Source: Caldatribacterium sp964426875
GTDB taxonomy: Bacteria > Atribacterota > Atribacteria > Atribacterales > Caldatribacteriaceae
Direction: 5' to 3'
Length of the DNA stretch: 21,127 bases
Assembly: GCA_964426875.1 (NCBI GenBank)
Contig: CAYRSB010000026.1
Coordinates: 1-21,127, forward strand
Part shown: in pieces, positions 1 to 7,523 of the stretch
Layout of the letters: each line of letters begins with the position of its first letter
Position numbering within the stretch: position 1 is the first letter of the stretch
Position numbers and translations under genes: made by a program
Notes under the pieces: model-generated
The model's database searches: none
Seen by the model: only the letters and a program-made list of their open reading frames with translations
What the model was told of the DNA's origin: nothing

Positions 1-261
1 TCCTGAACAAAACCCTCCTCCATTACCCAATCGTATCTCTCTCTTTATGCCTAACATTCTGGCTCTTACCCACAGAGAACTTCTTTACAACCTTACAGCC
101 TTTTGGTAAGGCTTCCTTTTTCTGATAGCGTTTTTACATAGTTTGGTTTTCTTCTTTGCCAACTCCCCTCCTTACCATAAAAGGCGACAGAAGGTGGCAA
201 GAGGAGATGTGGTGGGCACGAACTTCTTTAAAAGACATTCTTTTTGGGAGGGAAGATTTGT

Positions 262-2322
262 GTGAAGTCTACTCCAAAAAGCGCGGCGAAAATCTTCCTT
301 TGTGTTTTCTTTTTGGTGTTTTTTCCAGCATCGGCCCACTCTCACAACAACGATAATTGAGAATGGATCGTGTCTTGTGGACCTCATTGGGCTATCAATG
401 CTTTTGCAATCCAGGCATTCATCAACGAGTCCCAAGGCGATCTAATTCTGGAAAAGTATGATTTTTAGAAGGAAGTTGCTTGACTGGAATCACGGTAGTA
501 CAACCGGGTAACCGGATGAAAGATATTCAAGGAGAGGGAAGGCAGGTGTACCGGTGGGTGAAAGAGGGTGGCTATACGGCCGATGAGCCGGAATGCCACA
601 TGCCGCTCCGCCACTTTTATGATCCTGTGGGGGCAAATCGGGGGCGACATACCTTACAGACTACGTTGATGAATGGTTAACTCTTTGGTCATGGGGTGGA
701 ACCCCAAAGTGGACGTTCAATGGTGGGGAGCATTGCACTCTCCTTATTCTCTTGAAAGGGGAGTGGAGTTCGTGACGGGCCTTTTTGGTTCCTCGCTTTC
801 GAGAAAAGGAAAAAACTCTTTGTTGCTGCCTGGTGGTCGCTGGGGGAGATTGTGCATCTTCTGGCCGGCATGATGGTTCTCGTCCATGTCCGAGATGATT
901 CTCATCCAGGTGTAGTACAGTCCGTCACTAAAAAGTACCTGCCGATCCCTACAGGACGTATGTTGACGAGGGGGTTGTCGAGAAGTCTTTGGGCTGGGCG
1001 GATCCAGGTTTACTTTTGGAGATGGACTCCATCTCCGGGGAAGAACCGGGGTTCTTGAGAGTACTGCAGCTCTTTGACATTGTGGCAAGGTACACGAACA
1101 GGAACTACTTCTCTTAATACTGTGGCCGGTACCGAAAGGATTTCAGGCCGGGGATTCACCAATGCCAAAGGTATGCCTGAATACTCCTCTCCACGCCTGG
1201 AGACCCTCGAATTCGATGAGAAGTATGGGTACTATCGGAATGATTACCTCGGGGAACTGCGCCTGGTTCGGGTTACCCAAGAAGAACTGTTGATCGATGA
1301 AAACTGCTGTTCCGATCAGCGTTTGATCCTCGCGGCCGTGGCTGCCGGTGAGAAGCTTCTTGAGTGGTTTGTGCCCAGGATAGAGGTCTTCTTGATTCTT
1401 TCCTTGTCGAGGAGAAAGAGAGTGAGAGCATCGGTCTCCTGAAGGGACGGGTGGTACATGCTCCTTGGGGAGTTTACGATGAGCCTCTCTTCTTCACTCT
1501 TCCTGAGGACGAAAACGTCGTCGTGACGATCAATGGAGAGCCCATGGAACCCCCTTCGGGGGCGATTTCAATCCGGAAAGGAATTGTCGAGGGAAGAATT
1601 CCCTTACCTTCCGGGAGCCCGGTGAGGCAGGTGAGTCTTCTTCTTGATGTCGGCGGGATGAGGATTTCGTCGTGCCTTCCCTTGAACTCCGTCCGGAGAG
1701 CTTGAGTGGTCTTGCGGGAGAAAAATACGGGTTCTACGCGGTGACGCACAATTGTCCACCTCGGGTGACGTACCTTTGGGATTTTGGTGATGGGGGTGTG
1801 GAAGAGACGGAGGGGACCTCTTTTTCTCACGTGTATGCGAAAGAGAGAGTACCGCATCCGGGTAGAGGTGAAAGGCCTTGATACAAAGGAGGTCCTTGCC
1901 GTTGCCTGGAGCAGGGTGTACATAGTGCCTGCTCAGGCCGAAACCTCCAGGAAAGAGGGATCTTTGAAGTCAGAGTCGACCCTCTTGTTGGTCCGGCTTC
2001 AGAAGGAGCGAACATTCCGCCGGATCTCCCGCCACCAGTTGAGGATGAAGAGGCCCGCAGACAAAAGGTACTTGCAGAGTATCGCTTGCTGTATCCTGAG
2101 TTTTTATCCTGGTTTTACAAAAAGGGACGAATTGAGCTTATGGCCAATGCTCAAGAAGTCGGTCCGAATCTCTATCGGGTAGCCTATAAACTCTGGCAGG
2201 TTATTGAGGACGGCCCAAGGAAGGGTGAGGAGTACGTAGCGGCATACCTTGACTTGAACTTCAGTTTGGAAGAGCTTGAGGCCGATCTGGCAGGTATGAA
2301 AGAGAAACTGGAAAAAGAGTGA
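262..2322 (+). pseudogene. Decayed gene for a secreted zinc-dependent phospholipase C-like protein with a PKD-type domain
   Basis: A GTG at 262, with GGGAGG 11 bases upstream, opens a typical signal peptide: lysines, then a hydrophobic FLCVFFLVFFPASA core ending before HSHNN. The frame stops at 358 and again at 466. Coding resemblance then continues by hopping between frames: GGYTADEPE (about 555-590), GATYLTDYVDEW (641-680), NPKVDVQWW (703-730), LGEIVHLLAGM (about 837-872), LFDIVARYTNRNYFS then a stop at 1115, EYSSPRLETLEFDEKYGYYR (about 1180-1240), a beta-rich stretch (1390-1670), a PKD-type WDFGDG (about 1777-1795), and a final open stretch to the stop at 2322. HLLAGMMVLVH at 855-887 matches the zinc phospholipase C signature H-x3-D-x3-P-x-H, except that Asp is now Gly and Pro is Leu. 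I count at least eight frame changes. An intact product would be about 680 residues. Neighbouring genes are intact, so decay is more likely than poor sequence. The enzyme's true substrate is unknown. Confidence 0.82.
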
Positions 2323-2355
2323 GAAAGACGGGCTCTCGAGTTTTTGTAGCGCCTA

Positions 2356-2384
2356 TTGCCTTTTGGCCTTTGCGCTGTTACAAT
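2356..2384 (+). promoter_or_regulatory. Sigma70-like promoter of the tRNA-Ser gene
   Basis: TTGCCT (2356-2361) and TACAAT (2379-2384) are separated by 17 bases, and the second box has an extended TG one base upstream (2376-2377). Transcription would begin about 15 bases before the mature tRNA 5' end at 2406. Spacing and boxes fit a housekeeping promoter; this has not been tested. Confidence 0.6.
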
Positions 2385-2405
2385 TTTTTCAAAGGTTGTG
2401 GTTCT

Positions 2406-2499
2406 GGAGAGGTGGCCGAGGGGCTGAAGGCAATCGCCTGCTAAGCGATTAGGCGGACGAAAATCCGCCTCGAGGGTTCGAATCCCTCCCTCTCCGCCA
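2406..2499 (+). tRNA. tRNA-Ser, anticodon GCU
   Basis: The acceptor stem GGAGAGG (2406-2412) pairs with CCTCTCC (2489-2495), followed by discriminator G and an encoded CCA (2497-2499). The anticodon stem ATCGC/GCGAT (2433-2437 and 2445-2449) encloses the loop CTGCTAA, so the anticodon is GCT at 2440-2442, reading AGC/AGU serine codons. A long variable arm with a GGCGGA/TCCGCC stem (about 2452-2470) marks a class II tRNA, as expected for serine. The T arm holds GGTTCGAATCC. The gene has its own promoter. The next coding start is only 30 bases downstream, so yjbQ may share its transcript. Confidence 0.97.
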
Positions 2500-2529
2500 A
2501 AATTTTTTCTCGGGTTCTGAGGAGGTCCC

Positions 2530-2946
2530 GTGCGAAGCTATAGAAAGGAACTCTGGTTTACCATTCCCACCCGCCGGGCCCTTGTGAACATTACTCCCCT
2601 CCTTGAGGAGTGCCTCAGAGAGAGCGGTATTCGGGAGGGCTTTCTTCTCTGCAGCGCCATGCATATCACCGCCAGCGTCTTTGTCAACGACGATGAAGAG
2701 GGGCTGTGCGAGGATTTTGAGCACTGGCTTGAGAAGCTTGCTCCGGAGAAACCCCACAGTCAGTACTGCCACAACGTGGGTGAAGACAATGCCGATGCTC
2801 ATCTCAAGCGAGCCATCATGGGACGGGAGGCGGTCGTCGCGGTGACTGAGGGAAAACTCGACCTTGGTCCCTGGGGGCGGGTGCTCTACGGGGAGTTCGA
2901 CGGGAAAAGACCCAAGAGGGTACTGGTGAAAATTATCGGGGAATAG
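2530..2946 (+). CDS. yjbQ: YjbQ/UPF0047 family protein (secondary thiamine-phosphate synthase type)
   Basis: This 138-residue protein matches the whole length of the small UPF0047 family. Recognisable blocks are MHITASVFVNDDE (44-56), HNVGEDNADAHLKRAIMG (81-98) and LDLGPWGRVLYGEFDG (110-125), followed by the usual RPKRVLVKIIGE end. His45, His81 and His91 lie where the family keeps conserved histidines. Members have been reported to show weak thiamine-phosphate synthase activity, and the true cellular role is still unclear. GTG at 2530 is chosen because GAGGAGGT sits just upstream, at 2519-2526. It follows the tRNA with no obvious separate promoter. It is cytosolic, with no signal or membrane segment. 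Confidence 0.9.
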   Translation: MRSYRKELWFTIPTRRALVNITPLLEECLRESGIREGFLLCSAMHITASVFVNDDEEGLCEDFEHWLEKLAPEKPHSQYCHNVGEDNADAHLKRAIMGREAVVAVTEGKLDLGPWGRVLYGEFDGKRPKRVLVKIIGE

Positions 2947-2978
2947 GAGCCTGGAGGATACCCAGAGGCCCAAGAAGC

Positions 2979-2987
2979 TGTTACAAT
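2979..2987 (+). promoter_or_regulatory. Possible extended -10 promoter for the DUF4234/rhomboid pair
   Basis: TGTTACAAT at 2979-2987 repeats exactly the extended -10 element found ahead of the tRNA (2376-2384). There is no good -35 box at the usual distance. Initiation here would give a leader of about 16 bases containing the GGGGGGAG ribosome site. Confidence 0.35.
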
Positions 2988-3009
2988 ACAAGAAAAGGGG
3001 GGAGAAAGG

Positions 3010-3732
3010 ATGACGATTTCAAGGTTTCTGGAAGAAGAGAGAGTCAGTATGTCCCTTGCGGTTCTGGCGGTTGTTTTTGTAATTCTTGCTGTGGTGTTTA
3101 CCCTGGCCGGACTTATCTCGGCAGCAACGCTCCAGGCGGGTGCGGCGGTAGGTTCCTTGGGATTGGTAGTGGTTTTTGGGGTTTTGGCGGCCATTTTCCA
3201 ATTTCTCGTCTTGTACCAGTGGGCAAGAGCCATAAATCGCAACGTGCAGAACACCAAGGATGTGTTTCAGAATCTCAAAGAACGCCTTGAGGATCCTCTG
3301 CGGGGAGAAATCGGGTTTTTCCTTAACCGGGCCGAAGAATTTGCGATACAGATGTGGCCCTTCTGGTTGTATCTTGTGTTCTACCTCATTGGGCTCTTCA
3401 CCGGAATGTACGGTTTTGTGTTCAACATATTGGCGTTCATCTTTCTTGCCGTATATCTTCACCATATATTCCGCTCTACTGGAAAACTCTCGGATCTCAA
3501 AGATAAACTCTACCAGTATCTTGAGGATAGGTACAGCGTGCGCCTGGGGGGTCGGGTGTTTCGCATTCCCCGTCGAAACATTATCCTCTTCATCATTTTA
3601 AGTATCGTTACCTTTGCCATCTACTGGCTCTATCTCCTCATCAAGCTCTCGGGGGAGATCAACCAGTACCTTGCAACTGATGAAGTGCTGAGAAAGGACG
3701 TAGAGGAGGCGCTCAGTAAGGTCTCTTCCTGA
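3010..3732 (+). CDS. Membrane protein with a C-terminal DUF4234-like domain
   Basis: This 240-residue protein has about five or six hydrophobic segments. Two lie near the N terminus (roughly residues 15-37 and 43-75). Two more come after a charged amphipathic linker that contains NVQNTKDVFQNLKERL (about 117-155). The last one, IILFIILSIVTFAIYWLY, is near residues 194-211. That final segment followed by LLIKLSGEINQYL looks like the DUF4234 pattern, in which a helix with TF-x-IYW precedes a short charged tail. The ATG at 3010 follows GGGGGGAG. Its TGA overlaps the ATG of the rhomboid protease by one base, so the two are translationally coupled and may work together in the membrane. No enzymatic motif is visible and its function is unknown. 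Confidence 0.7.
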   Translation: MTISRFLEEERVSMSLAVLAVVFVILAVVFTLAGLISAATLQAGAAVGSLGLVVVFGVLAAIFQFLVLYQWARAINRNVQNTKDVFQNLKERLEDPLRGEIGFFLNRAEEFAIQMWPFWLYLVFYLIGLFTGMYGFVFNILAFIFLAVYLHHIFRSTGKLSDLKDKLYQYLEDRYSVRLGGRVFRIPRRNIILFIILSIVTFAIYWLYLLIKLSGEINQYLATDEVLRKDVEEALSKVSS

Positions 3733-4649
3733 TGCTCTATCCGATCATTGTTTTTAACCTGGTGTTTTTTGTAGCCACCGTGGCAAGCGGTGGCTTTACT
3801 CTTTCTAATCTTTTGCGCCTCGGGGCAAAGTACGGTCCTCTTATCGCTGCTGGGGAGTGGCAACGGCTCCTCATCTGCGTTTTTCTCCATGGAAATGTGT
3901 GGCATCTCTTTTTTAACACCTATGCTCTCTTTCAGCTTGGCAGACTCGTTGAGGGGATATACGGGTATCGAAAGTTTTTCATTGTGTACATTATCTGTGG
4001 TCTTTCGGGGAGCCTGCTTTCTTTCTTGGTGAACTTCAGACAAGTGGGTGTGGGGGCCAGTGGGGCCATTTTTGGACTTGCCGGGGTACTTTTTGCCGGT
4101 GGCCTGAAGTATCGCAATACTTCTTTGAACAGACTGGGCATGAGCATTCTTCCCTTCATTCTCATCAATCTCCTCATCGGTTTCACCGTTCCGGCCATCG
4201 ACAATGCCGCTCATGTGGGAGGGTTATTGGCCGGTATGGGGCTGGGATGGGCCATTGCTCCGGGAGTTTCGCCTTTCTCCTGGAAACGAGGTGGGGAGAA
4301 GGTTCTCTATGGAGCGTGTATAGCCTTTGTGGCGTTTGCCGTGGCCTCCTTTTTCATCCCAGGGTTAGCCCGAGATAGTGCTTCCTTGGAGAGTGTGATT
4401 CTTTTCCACAACAGAGTGCGGGATATCATTGTGGGGGCCCAAAGGGGGGTGCTTCCTCCCTCTTACCTTGTGCGTTCCCTTCGTCCTCCTGATCGAGAAG
4501 CTCAAGGGATAAAGAACCTTCTTGAAGGGCTCCTTGAGGGGAAGGAGGGCGTCACTCTACAGCATGTTGAGGAAGCCTTTTTGCGGTGGCGGAGCAGTAT
4601 TTTGAGGAAATACGAGGGCGTTGTCCTTGAGACGCCGGAAGGTTCATAG
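3732..4649 (+). CDS. Rhomboid-family intramembrane serine protease
   Basis: Rhomboids cut transmembrane substrates inside the lipid bilayer using a Ser-His dyad. Here the HGNVWHLFFN block (53-62) gives the H-x3-N motif (His58, Asn62). GVGASGAIFG holds the nucleophile Ser110, and AAHVGGLLAG supplies His161. Six hydrophobic segments are spread over about residues 1-205. Roughly the last 95 residues (210-305) are hydrophilic and helical-looking, and are not part of the rhomboid core. The ATG overlaps the stop of the DUF4234-like gene. The substrate cannot be inferred. The identification rests on all three motifs and the topology. Confidence 0.93.
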   Translation: MLYPIIVFNLVFFVATVASGGFTLSNLLRLGAKYGPLIAAGEWQRLLICVFLHGNVWHLFFNTYALFQLGRLVEGIYGYRKFFIVYIICGLSGSLLSFLVNFRQVGVGASGAIFGLAGVLFAGGLKYRNTSLNRLGMSILPFILINLLIGFTVPAIDNAAHVGGLLAGMGLGWAIAPGVSPFSWKRGGEKVLYGACIAFVAFAVASFFIPGLARDSASLESVILFHNRVRDIIVGAQRGVLPPSYLVRSLRPPDREAQGIKNLLEGLLEGKEGVTLQHVEEAFLRWRSSILRKYEGVVLETPEGS

Positions 4650-4651
4650 GT

Positions 4652-4927
4652 GTGTGGAGAATTCTTCTTGCCCTTTTGTGTGGTTTCTTTGTGGGGAGGA
4701 TAGGGCAGAAATCTCTTTTTCTTCGAAAAGTGGGAAGGGTCTTCACCACAGGGGGACTCTTTTTCCTGCTTTTTGCCATGGGCATGCGCCTGGGAATGGA
4801 CGAGTCTCTCCGTCGGGAATTCCCCCGTTTGGGGTCTCTGGCATTGGGTTGTGCCTTTGCTTCAGGAGTGGGGGCTTCGATGCTGGCGGGTGTCTTTGAG
4901 CGGCTCTTCAAGGGAAGGACAAAATGA
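4652..4927 (+). CDS. LysO-type lysine exporter, N-terminal half protein
   Basis: This 91-residue, very hydrophobic protein has about three membrane helices (roughly residues 1-17, 30-48 and 60-82). LLCGFFVGR near its start and GMRLGMDES in the middle are typical of the N-terminal repeat of LysO (YbjE, DUF340), the inner-membrane L-lysine exporter of E. coli. The GTG start lies two bases after the rhomboid stop; the ribosome site is weak (GGAAGG about 10 bases upstream). The stop overlaps the next ATG as ATGA. In E. coli both halves form one polypeptide; here they are separate and probably assemble as a heteromer. Confidence 0.8.
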   Translation: MWRILLALLCGFFVGRIGQKSLFLRKVGRVFTTGGLFFLLFAMGMRLGMDESLRREFPRLGSLALGCAFASGVGASMLAGVFERLFKGRTK

Positions 4928-5526
4928 CGGTAGTGGTTTTTGTCAGTCTCCTTTTAGGTTTCCTCTGCGGTTTTTTCGGCCTTCTCCCTGCTTCTTTTTC
5001 TCTCTATCTTGACGGTATATTCGATGGAGCACTCCTTATGCTCGTCTTTGGAGTGGGCGTGGAACTGGCCTCAAGCGATGAAGCATTCCGGGAGGCAAAA
5101 AAGATGGGCTTTGGGGTATTTCTTCTTCCTCTTGTGGCCATGGGAGGAAGCCTTTTGGGAGCTCTGGGGGTAGCGGCCTTCTCCTCTCTTGGAGTGGCAG
5201 AGAGCCTGAGTGTAGCCTCGGGATTTGGCTGGTACTCCCTCTCTGGGGTGCTTTTGGCCCGCCTGGGAGATCCCTTTCTGGGCCTTTTAGCCTTTATGGT
5301 TAATGTTTTTCGGGAGATTATAACCCTCTTCGGGGTAGGATGGGTGTATAGAGTGCTGGGGGGATGGGCAGCGGTGGCTTTGGGTGGTGCCACAAGCATG
5401 GACACGACCTTGGGACTCCTTTCCCGCATAAGCAGGGGAAGACTTGTTCCTCTGGGGGTGGTAAGTGGTGTCGTACACTCTCTCTTTGTTCCCCTTTGCA
5501 TTGCGCTTTTTTCTCGCTTTCTTTGA
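4924..5526 (+). CDS. lysO: LysO-type lysine exporter, C-terminal half protein
   Basis: This 200-residue membrane protein has about six hydrophobic helices. It carries two blocks I recognise from the C-terminal domain of LysO/YbjE: GFGWYSLSGVLLA (about 99-111) and GGATSMDTTL (about 154-163). The family exports L-lysine and toxic lysine analogues across the cytoplasmic membrane. It starts on an ATGA overlap with the N-terminal half, which implies coupled synthesis of both halves at similar amounts. No lysine riboswitch was recognised upstream. The family call is secure; lysine specificity is inferred from the characterised member. Confidence 0.87.
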   Translation: MTVVVFVSLLLGFLCGFFGLLPASFSLYLDGIFDGALLMLVFGVGVELASSDEAFREAKKMGFGVFLLPLVAMGGSLLGALGVAAFSSLGVAESLSVASGFGWYSLSGVLLARLGDPFLGLLAFMVNVFREIITLFGVGWVYRVLGGWAAVALGGATSMDTTLGLLSRISRGRLVPLGVVSGVVHSLFVPLCIALFSRFL

Positions 5527-5754
5527 GCGATTTTAGTCGAAATTTTTCAGGAGGCTATGCTTTTCAAGGACGTGAGATAGAATAACCCTTGGGTACTCAT
5601 GGAGACCTGTGTTTTGGCAGGCATTGGGGGAGTTGAGGATCTGTCGCTGTCGCCCGGAGTGGTCCGTCGAGTTCAAATTTGAGAGACTTTGACATAGGAA
5701 AATACTCGCAGAGGGCAAAAGGCTTCTCCGTGAGGATGGAGAAGAGGATCCAGA

Positions 5755-6459
5755 GTGGAAGGGGTACTCCATTTTTTCCTTCCCCAGCACTGTGTGGTTT
5801 GTGGGACGTATGTTTCGCAACTTCTCCCTTTTCCTCTTTGCGAGGGATGTCAGGCGAGGATCGTCTATTTTAGGGAGGCCATATGCCTTCGTTGTGGGAG
5901 GGCATTGCCCTGTCCTCGAGCCCTTGTGTGTCACCACTGCCGCCGCTTCTCCTTCCCCTTTGAGTATGCTCGAGCAGTGGCTGTGTACGCTTCTCCCCTC
6001 CGGGAAGCCCTGCATGCTTTTAAGTACGCCGGAGTGGTGTCCCTGGCAAAGTTTTTCGGAGGCCTCCTTGTAGAGTACTGTGAAGCAAATCCCTTTTTGT
6101 GCCAGGTGGATTGTGTTCTTCCTGTTCCTCTCCATCCCTGGCGGGAGAAGGAACGCGGTTTCAACCAATCGCTTCTCCTTGCCCAGGAGGTAGGCCGGAG
6201 TTTTCAGCTGCCCCTGCTCACAAAAGGTGTGAACCGTATAAAACCCACCCTTCCTCAGACAGGATTGAGCATGAAAGAGAGACGCAGAAATGTTCAGGGA
6301 GCGTTTCAGGTAGAGGATAAAGAGAGTGTGCATCGAAAAAACATCCTCATCGTTGATGATGTCCTCACCTCCCGAGCTACGGTAGCAAGCCTTGCCCAGA
6401 CCCTGAAAAGAGCGGGGTGTGGCAAGGTATTTGTGCTTGCTTTAGCCTCTGGGAGATAG
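5755..6459 (+). CDS. comF: ComF-family phosphoribosyltransferase-like protein
   Basis: This 234-residue protein has the usual ComF layout. The N-terminal zinc-binding region has cysteine pairs at 13/16, 29/32 and 44/47, plus Cys53, 59 and 62. A phosphoribosyltransferase fold follows. Family blocks are ALHAFKYAG (86-93), VLPVPLHPWREKERGFNQS (121-139) and the PRPP loop NILIVDDVLTSRATV (196-210, Asp201/Asp202). The loop usually reads DDV-x-TTGAT; here TTG is replaced by TSR, which is unusual. ComF proteins are cytosolic DNA-uptake factors in competent bacteria, but are widespread in species not known to be competent. GTG 5755 is chosen for the GAGGA site 6 bases upstream. The 228-base gap before it (5527-5754) shows no supported gene. 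Confidence 0.9.
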   Translation: MEGVLHFFLPQHCVVCGTYVSQLLPFPLCEGCQARIVYFREAICLRCGRALPCPRALVCHHCRRFSFPFEYARAVAVYASPLREALHAFKYAGVVSLAKFFGGLLVEYCEANPFLCQVDCVLPVPLHPWREKERGFNQSLLLAQEVGRSFQLPLLTKGVNRIKPTLPQTGLSMKERRRNVQGAFQVEDKESVHRKNILIVDDVLTSRATVASLAQTLKRAGCGKVFVLALASGR

Positions 6460-6491
6460 AGCTGAATTTTTATTCTTTTTCCTTAAGATTG

Positions 6492-6520
6492 TTGACGACC
6501 GGCCCTCACTGTGCCAGAAT
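6492..6520 (+). promoter_or_regulatory. Promoter of the sugar/polyol operon
   Basis: TTGACG (6492-6497) and CAGAAT (6515-6520) are spaced by exactly 17 bases, a good sigma70-type arrangement with a weak -10. The -10 box overlaps the start of the palindromic operator at 6517. The next gene starts 38 bases downstream. Confidence 0.65.
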
Positions 6521-6553
6521 GTTTTTGCAAAAATATTCTTAATGGGAATATTC
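6517..6553 (+). promoter_or_regulatory. Palindromic operator, probable binding site of the SorC regulator
   Basis: The left half GAATGTTTTTG (6517-6527) and right half CAAAAATATTC (6528-6538) form a 22-base palindrome matching at all but one symmetric pair of positions. A further copy of the outer half-site, GAATATTC (itself palindromic), lies at 6546-6553, so AATATTC/GAATATT also make a second inverted repeat with a 7-base spacer. SorC-family regulators bind such sites as tetramers and usually repress until a sugar phosphate binds. Covering the -10 box and start site fits repression. Confidence 0.75.
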
Positions 6554-6557
6554 ATTC

Positions 6558-7523
6558 ATGGGAACGGAAGATGTTGAGCTTCTAACCCGAGTTGCCTGGT
6601 TGCACTTTATGGAGGGGGCTACACAGCGGGAGATAGCACGCCGTCTTGGAGTCTCCCAACCCAAGGTTGCCCGCCTTCTGGATAAGGCGCAAAAGTGTGG
6701 CATTGTTCGCATTTCCATCTCCTCTCCCTATGCCAATTGCCTCTCGATTGAACGGAGACTTCGTGGCCTCTTTCCACAGCTTGAGGATGTGGTGGTTGTC
6801 CCCACTCCCCCAGGGGACCTCTTTGAGGCTTTAGGCAGAGCAGGGGCCCTCTACCTTGAGAGGGTTCTGCAAAGTGGGAACCTGGTGGGCATTGCCTGGG
6901 GGAGAACACTCAAGTGCGTGGCGTCCTCAATCCGAAAAACTCGGGCCCAGGGCTTGAAGTTCGTGACGCTTGTGGGTGGCCTCACCTCTTCGGCCTCTTT
7001 GAATCCTTACACTATTGGGGAGAAATTGGCCTCGATTTTTGAAGGAGAATGCTACTATCTCTATGCTCCGGCAGTGGTGGAGAGTGAAGAAGTCCGTAAT
7101 TTCTATCTGAGTGAAAGAATCAATCAGAAGACTCTGGAACTTGCCCGGCAGGCTCACTGGTCCATTGTGGGGATAGGAACGGTGGATGCTCGCCACTCGA
7201 TTTACGCTCTCACCGGTTTCATCGACTACCAGGAACTCGAGCTTCTTCGCCAGAGGGGCGCCGTCGGAGATATTGTCGGCCAGTTCTACGACCAGAACGG
7301 AGTTATCGTTGATACACCTCTTCATCGGCGCACCGTGGCCCTTCCCCTTGAGGACCTGAAGAGCATGCGCAACGTCATCGGCATTGCCGGGGGGAAGGAG
7401 AAGGTGGTGGCTATCCGGGGGGCCCTACGGGGGAAGTACATCAAGATCCTTATCACCGATGAAGAAACGGCTCAAAGCATTGTGAGCGAGGAAGAAAGGG
7501 AGGGATTGGAGTGTCCTGGATAA
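6558..7523 (+). CDS. SorC/DeoR-family sugar-responsive transcriptional regulator
   Basis: At 321 residues it has the standard length of SorC-family regulators. An N-terminal helix-turn-helix lies at about 21-44 (ATQREIARRLGVSQPKVARLL). It is followed by a large sugar-phosphate isomerase-like effector domain, with GIAWGRTL, LVGG, YYLYAPAVVES, GIGT and, near the C terminus, VIGIAGGKEKVVAIRGALRG, all recurrent blocks of the family. These proteins respond to phosphorylated sugars. Its position as first gene, just behind a strong palindrome, indicates autoregulation and control of the whole downstream operon. ATG 6558 is used; its ribosome site is weak, which would keep regulator levels low. Its stop lies inside the next gene (13-base overlap). 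Confidence 0.93.
   Translation: MGTEDVELLTRVAWLHFMEGATQREIARRLGVSQPKVARLLDKAQKCGIVRISISSPYANCLSIERRLRGLFPQLEDVVVVPTPPGDLFEALGRAGALYLERVLQSGNLVGIAWGRTLKCVASSIRKTRAQGLKFVTLVGGLTSSASLNPYTIGEKLASIFEGECYYLYAPAVVESEEVRNFYLSERINQKTLELARQAHWSIVGIGTVDARHSIYALTGFIDYQELELLRQRGAVGDIVGQFYDQNGVIVDTPLHRRTVALPLEDLKSMRNVIGIAGGKEKVVAIRGALRGKYIKILITDEETAQSIVSEEEREGLECPG

Noticed and set aside
23..133. Minus-strand open stretch of 36 codons ending at 23, with a lysine-rich translation (about KGCKVVKKFSVGKSQNVRHK).
   Set aside because: It has no start codon with a ribosome site, a stop lies immediately upstream, and I recognise no family. It could be a relic but cannot be supported.
1474..1923. Minus-strand 149-codon open frame opposite the decayed phospholipase gene.
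   Set aside because: It lies antisense to clear coding remnants (PKD-type and beta-rich segments) and its translation is arginine-rich and low in recognisable features.
5527..5754. Possible promoter or leader elements in the gap before comF (TAGAAT at 5578, TTGACA at 5689).
   Set aside because: Neither box has a partner at 16-18 bases, so no promoter can be supported.
5679..5873. Plus-strand 64-codon frame overlapping the start of comF.
   Set aside because: It overlaps the zinc-finger coding part of comF in another frame and shows no motif or good ribosome site.
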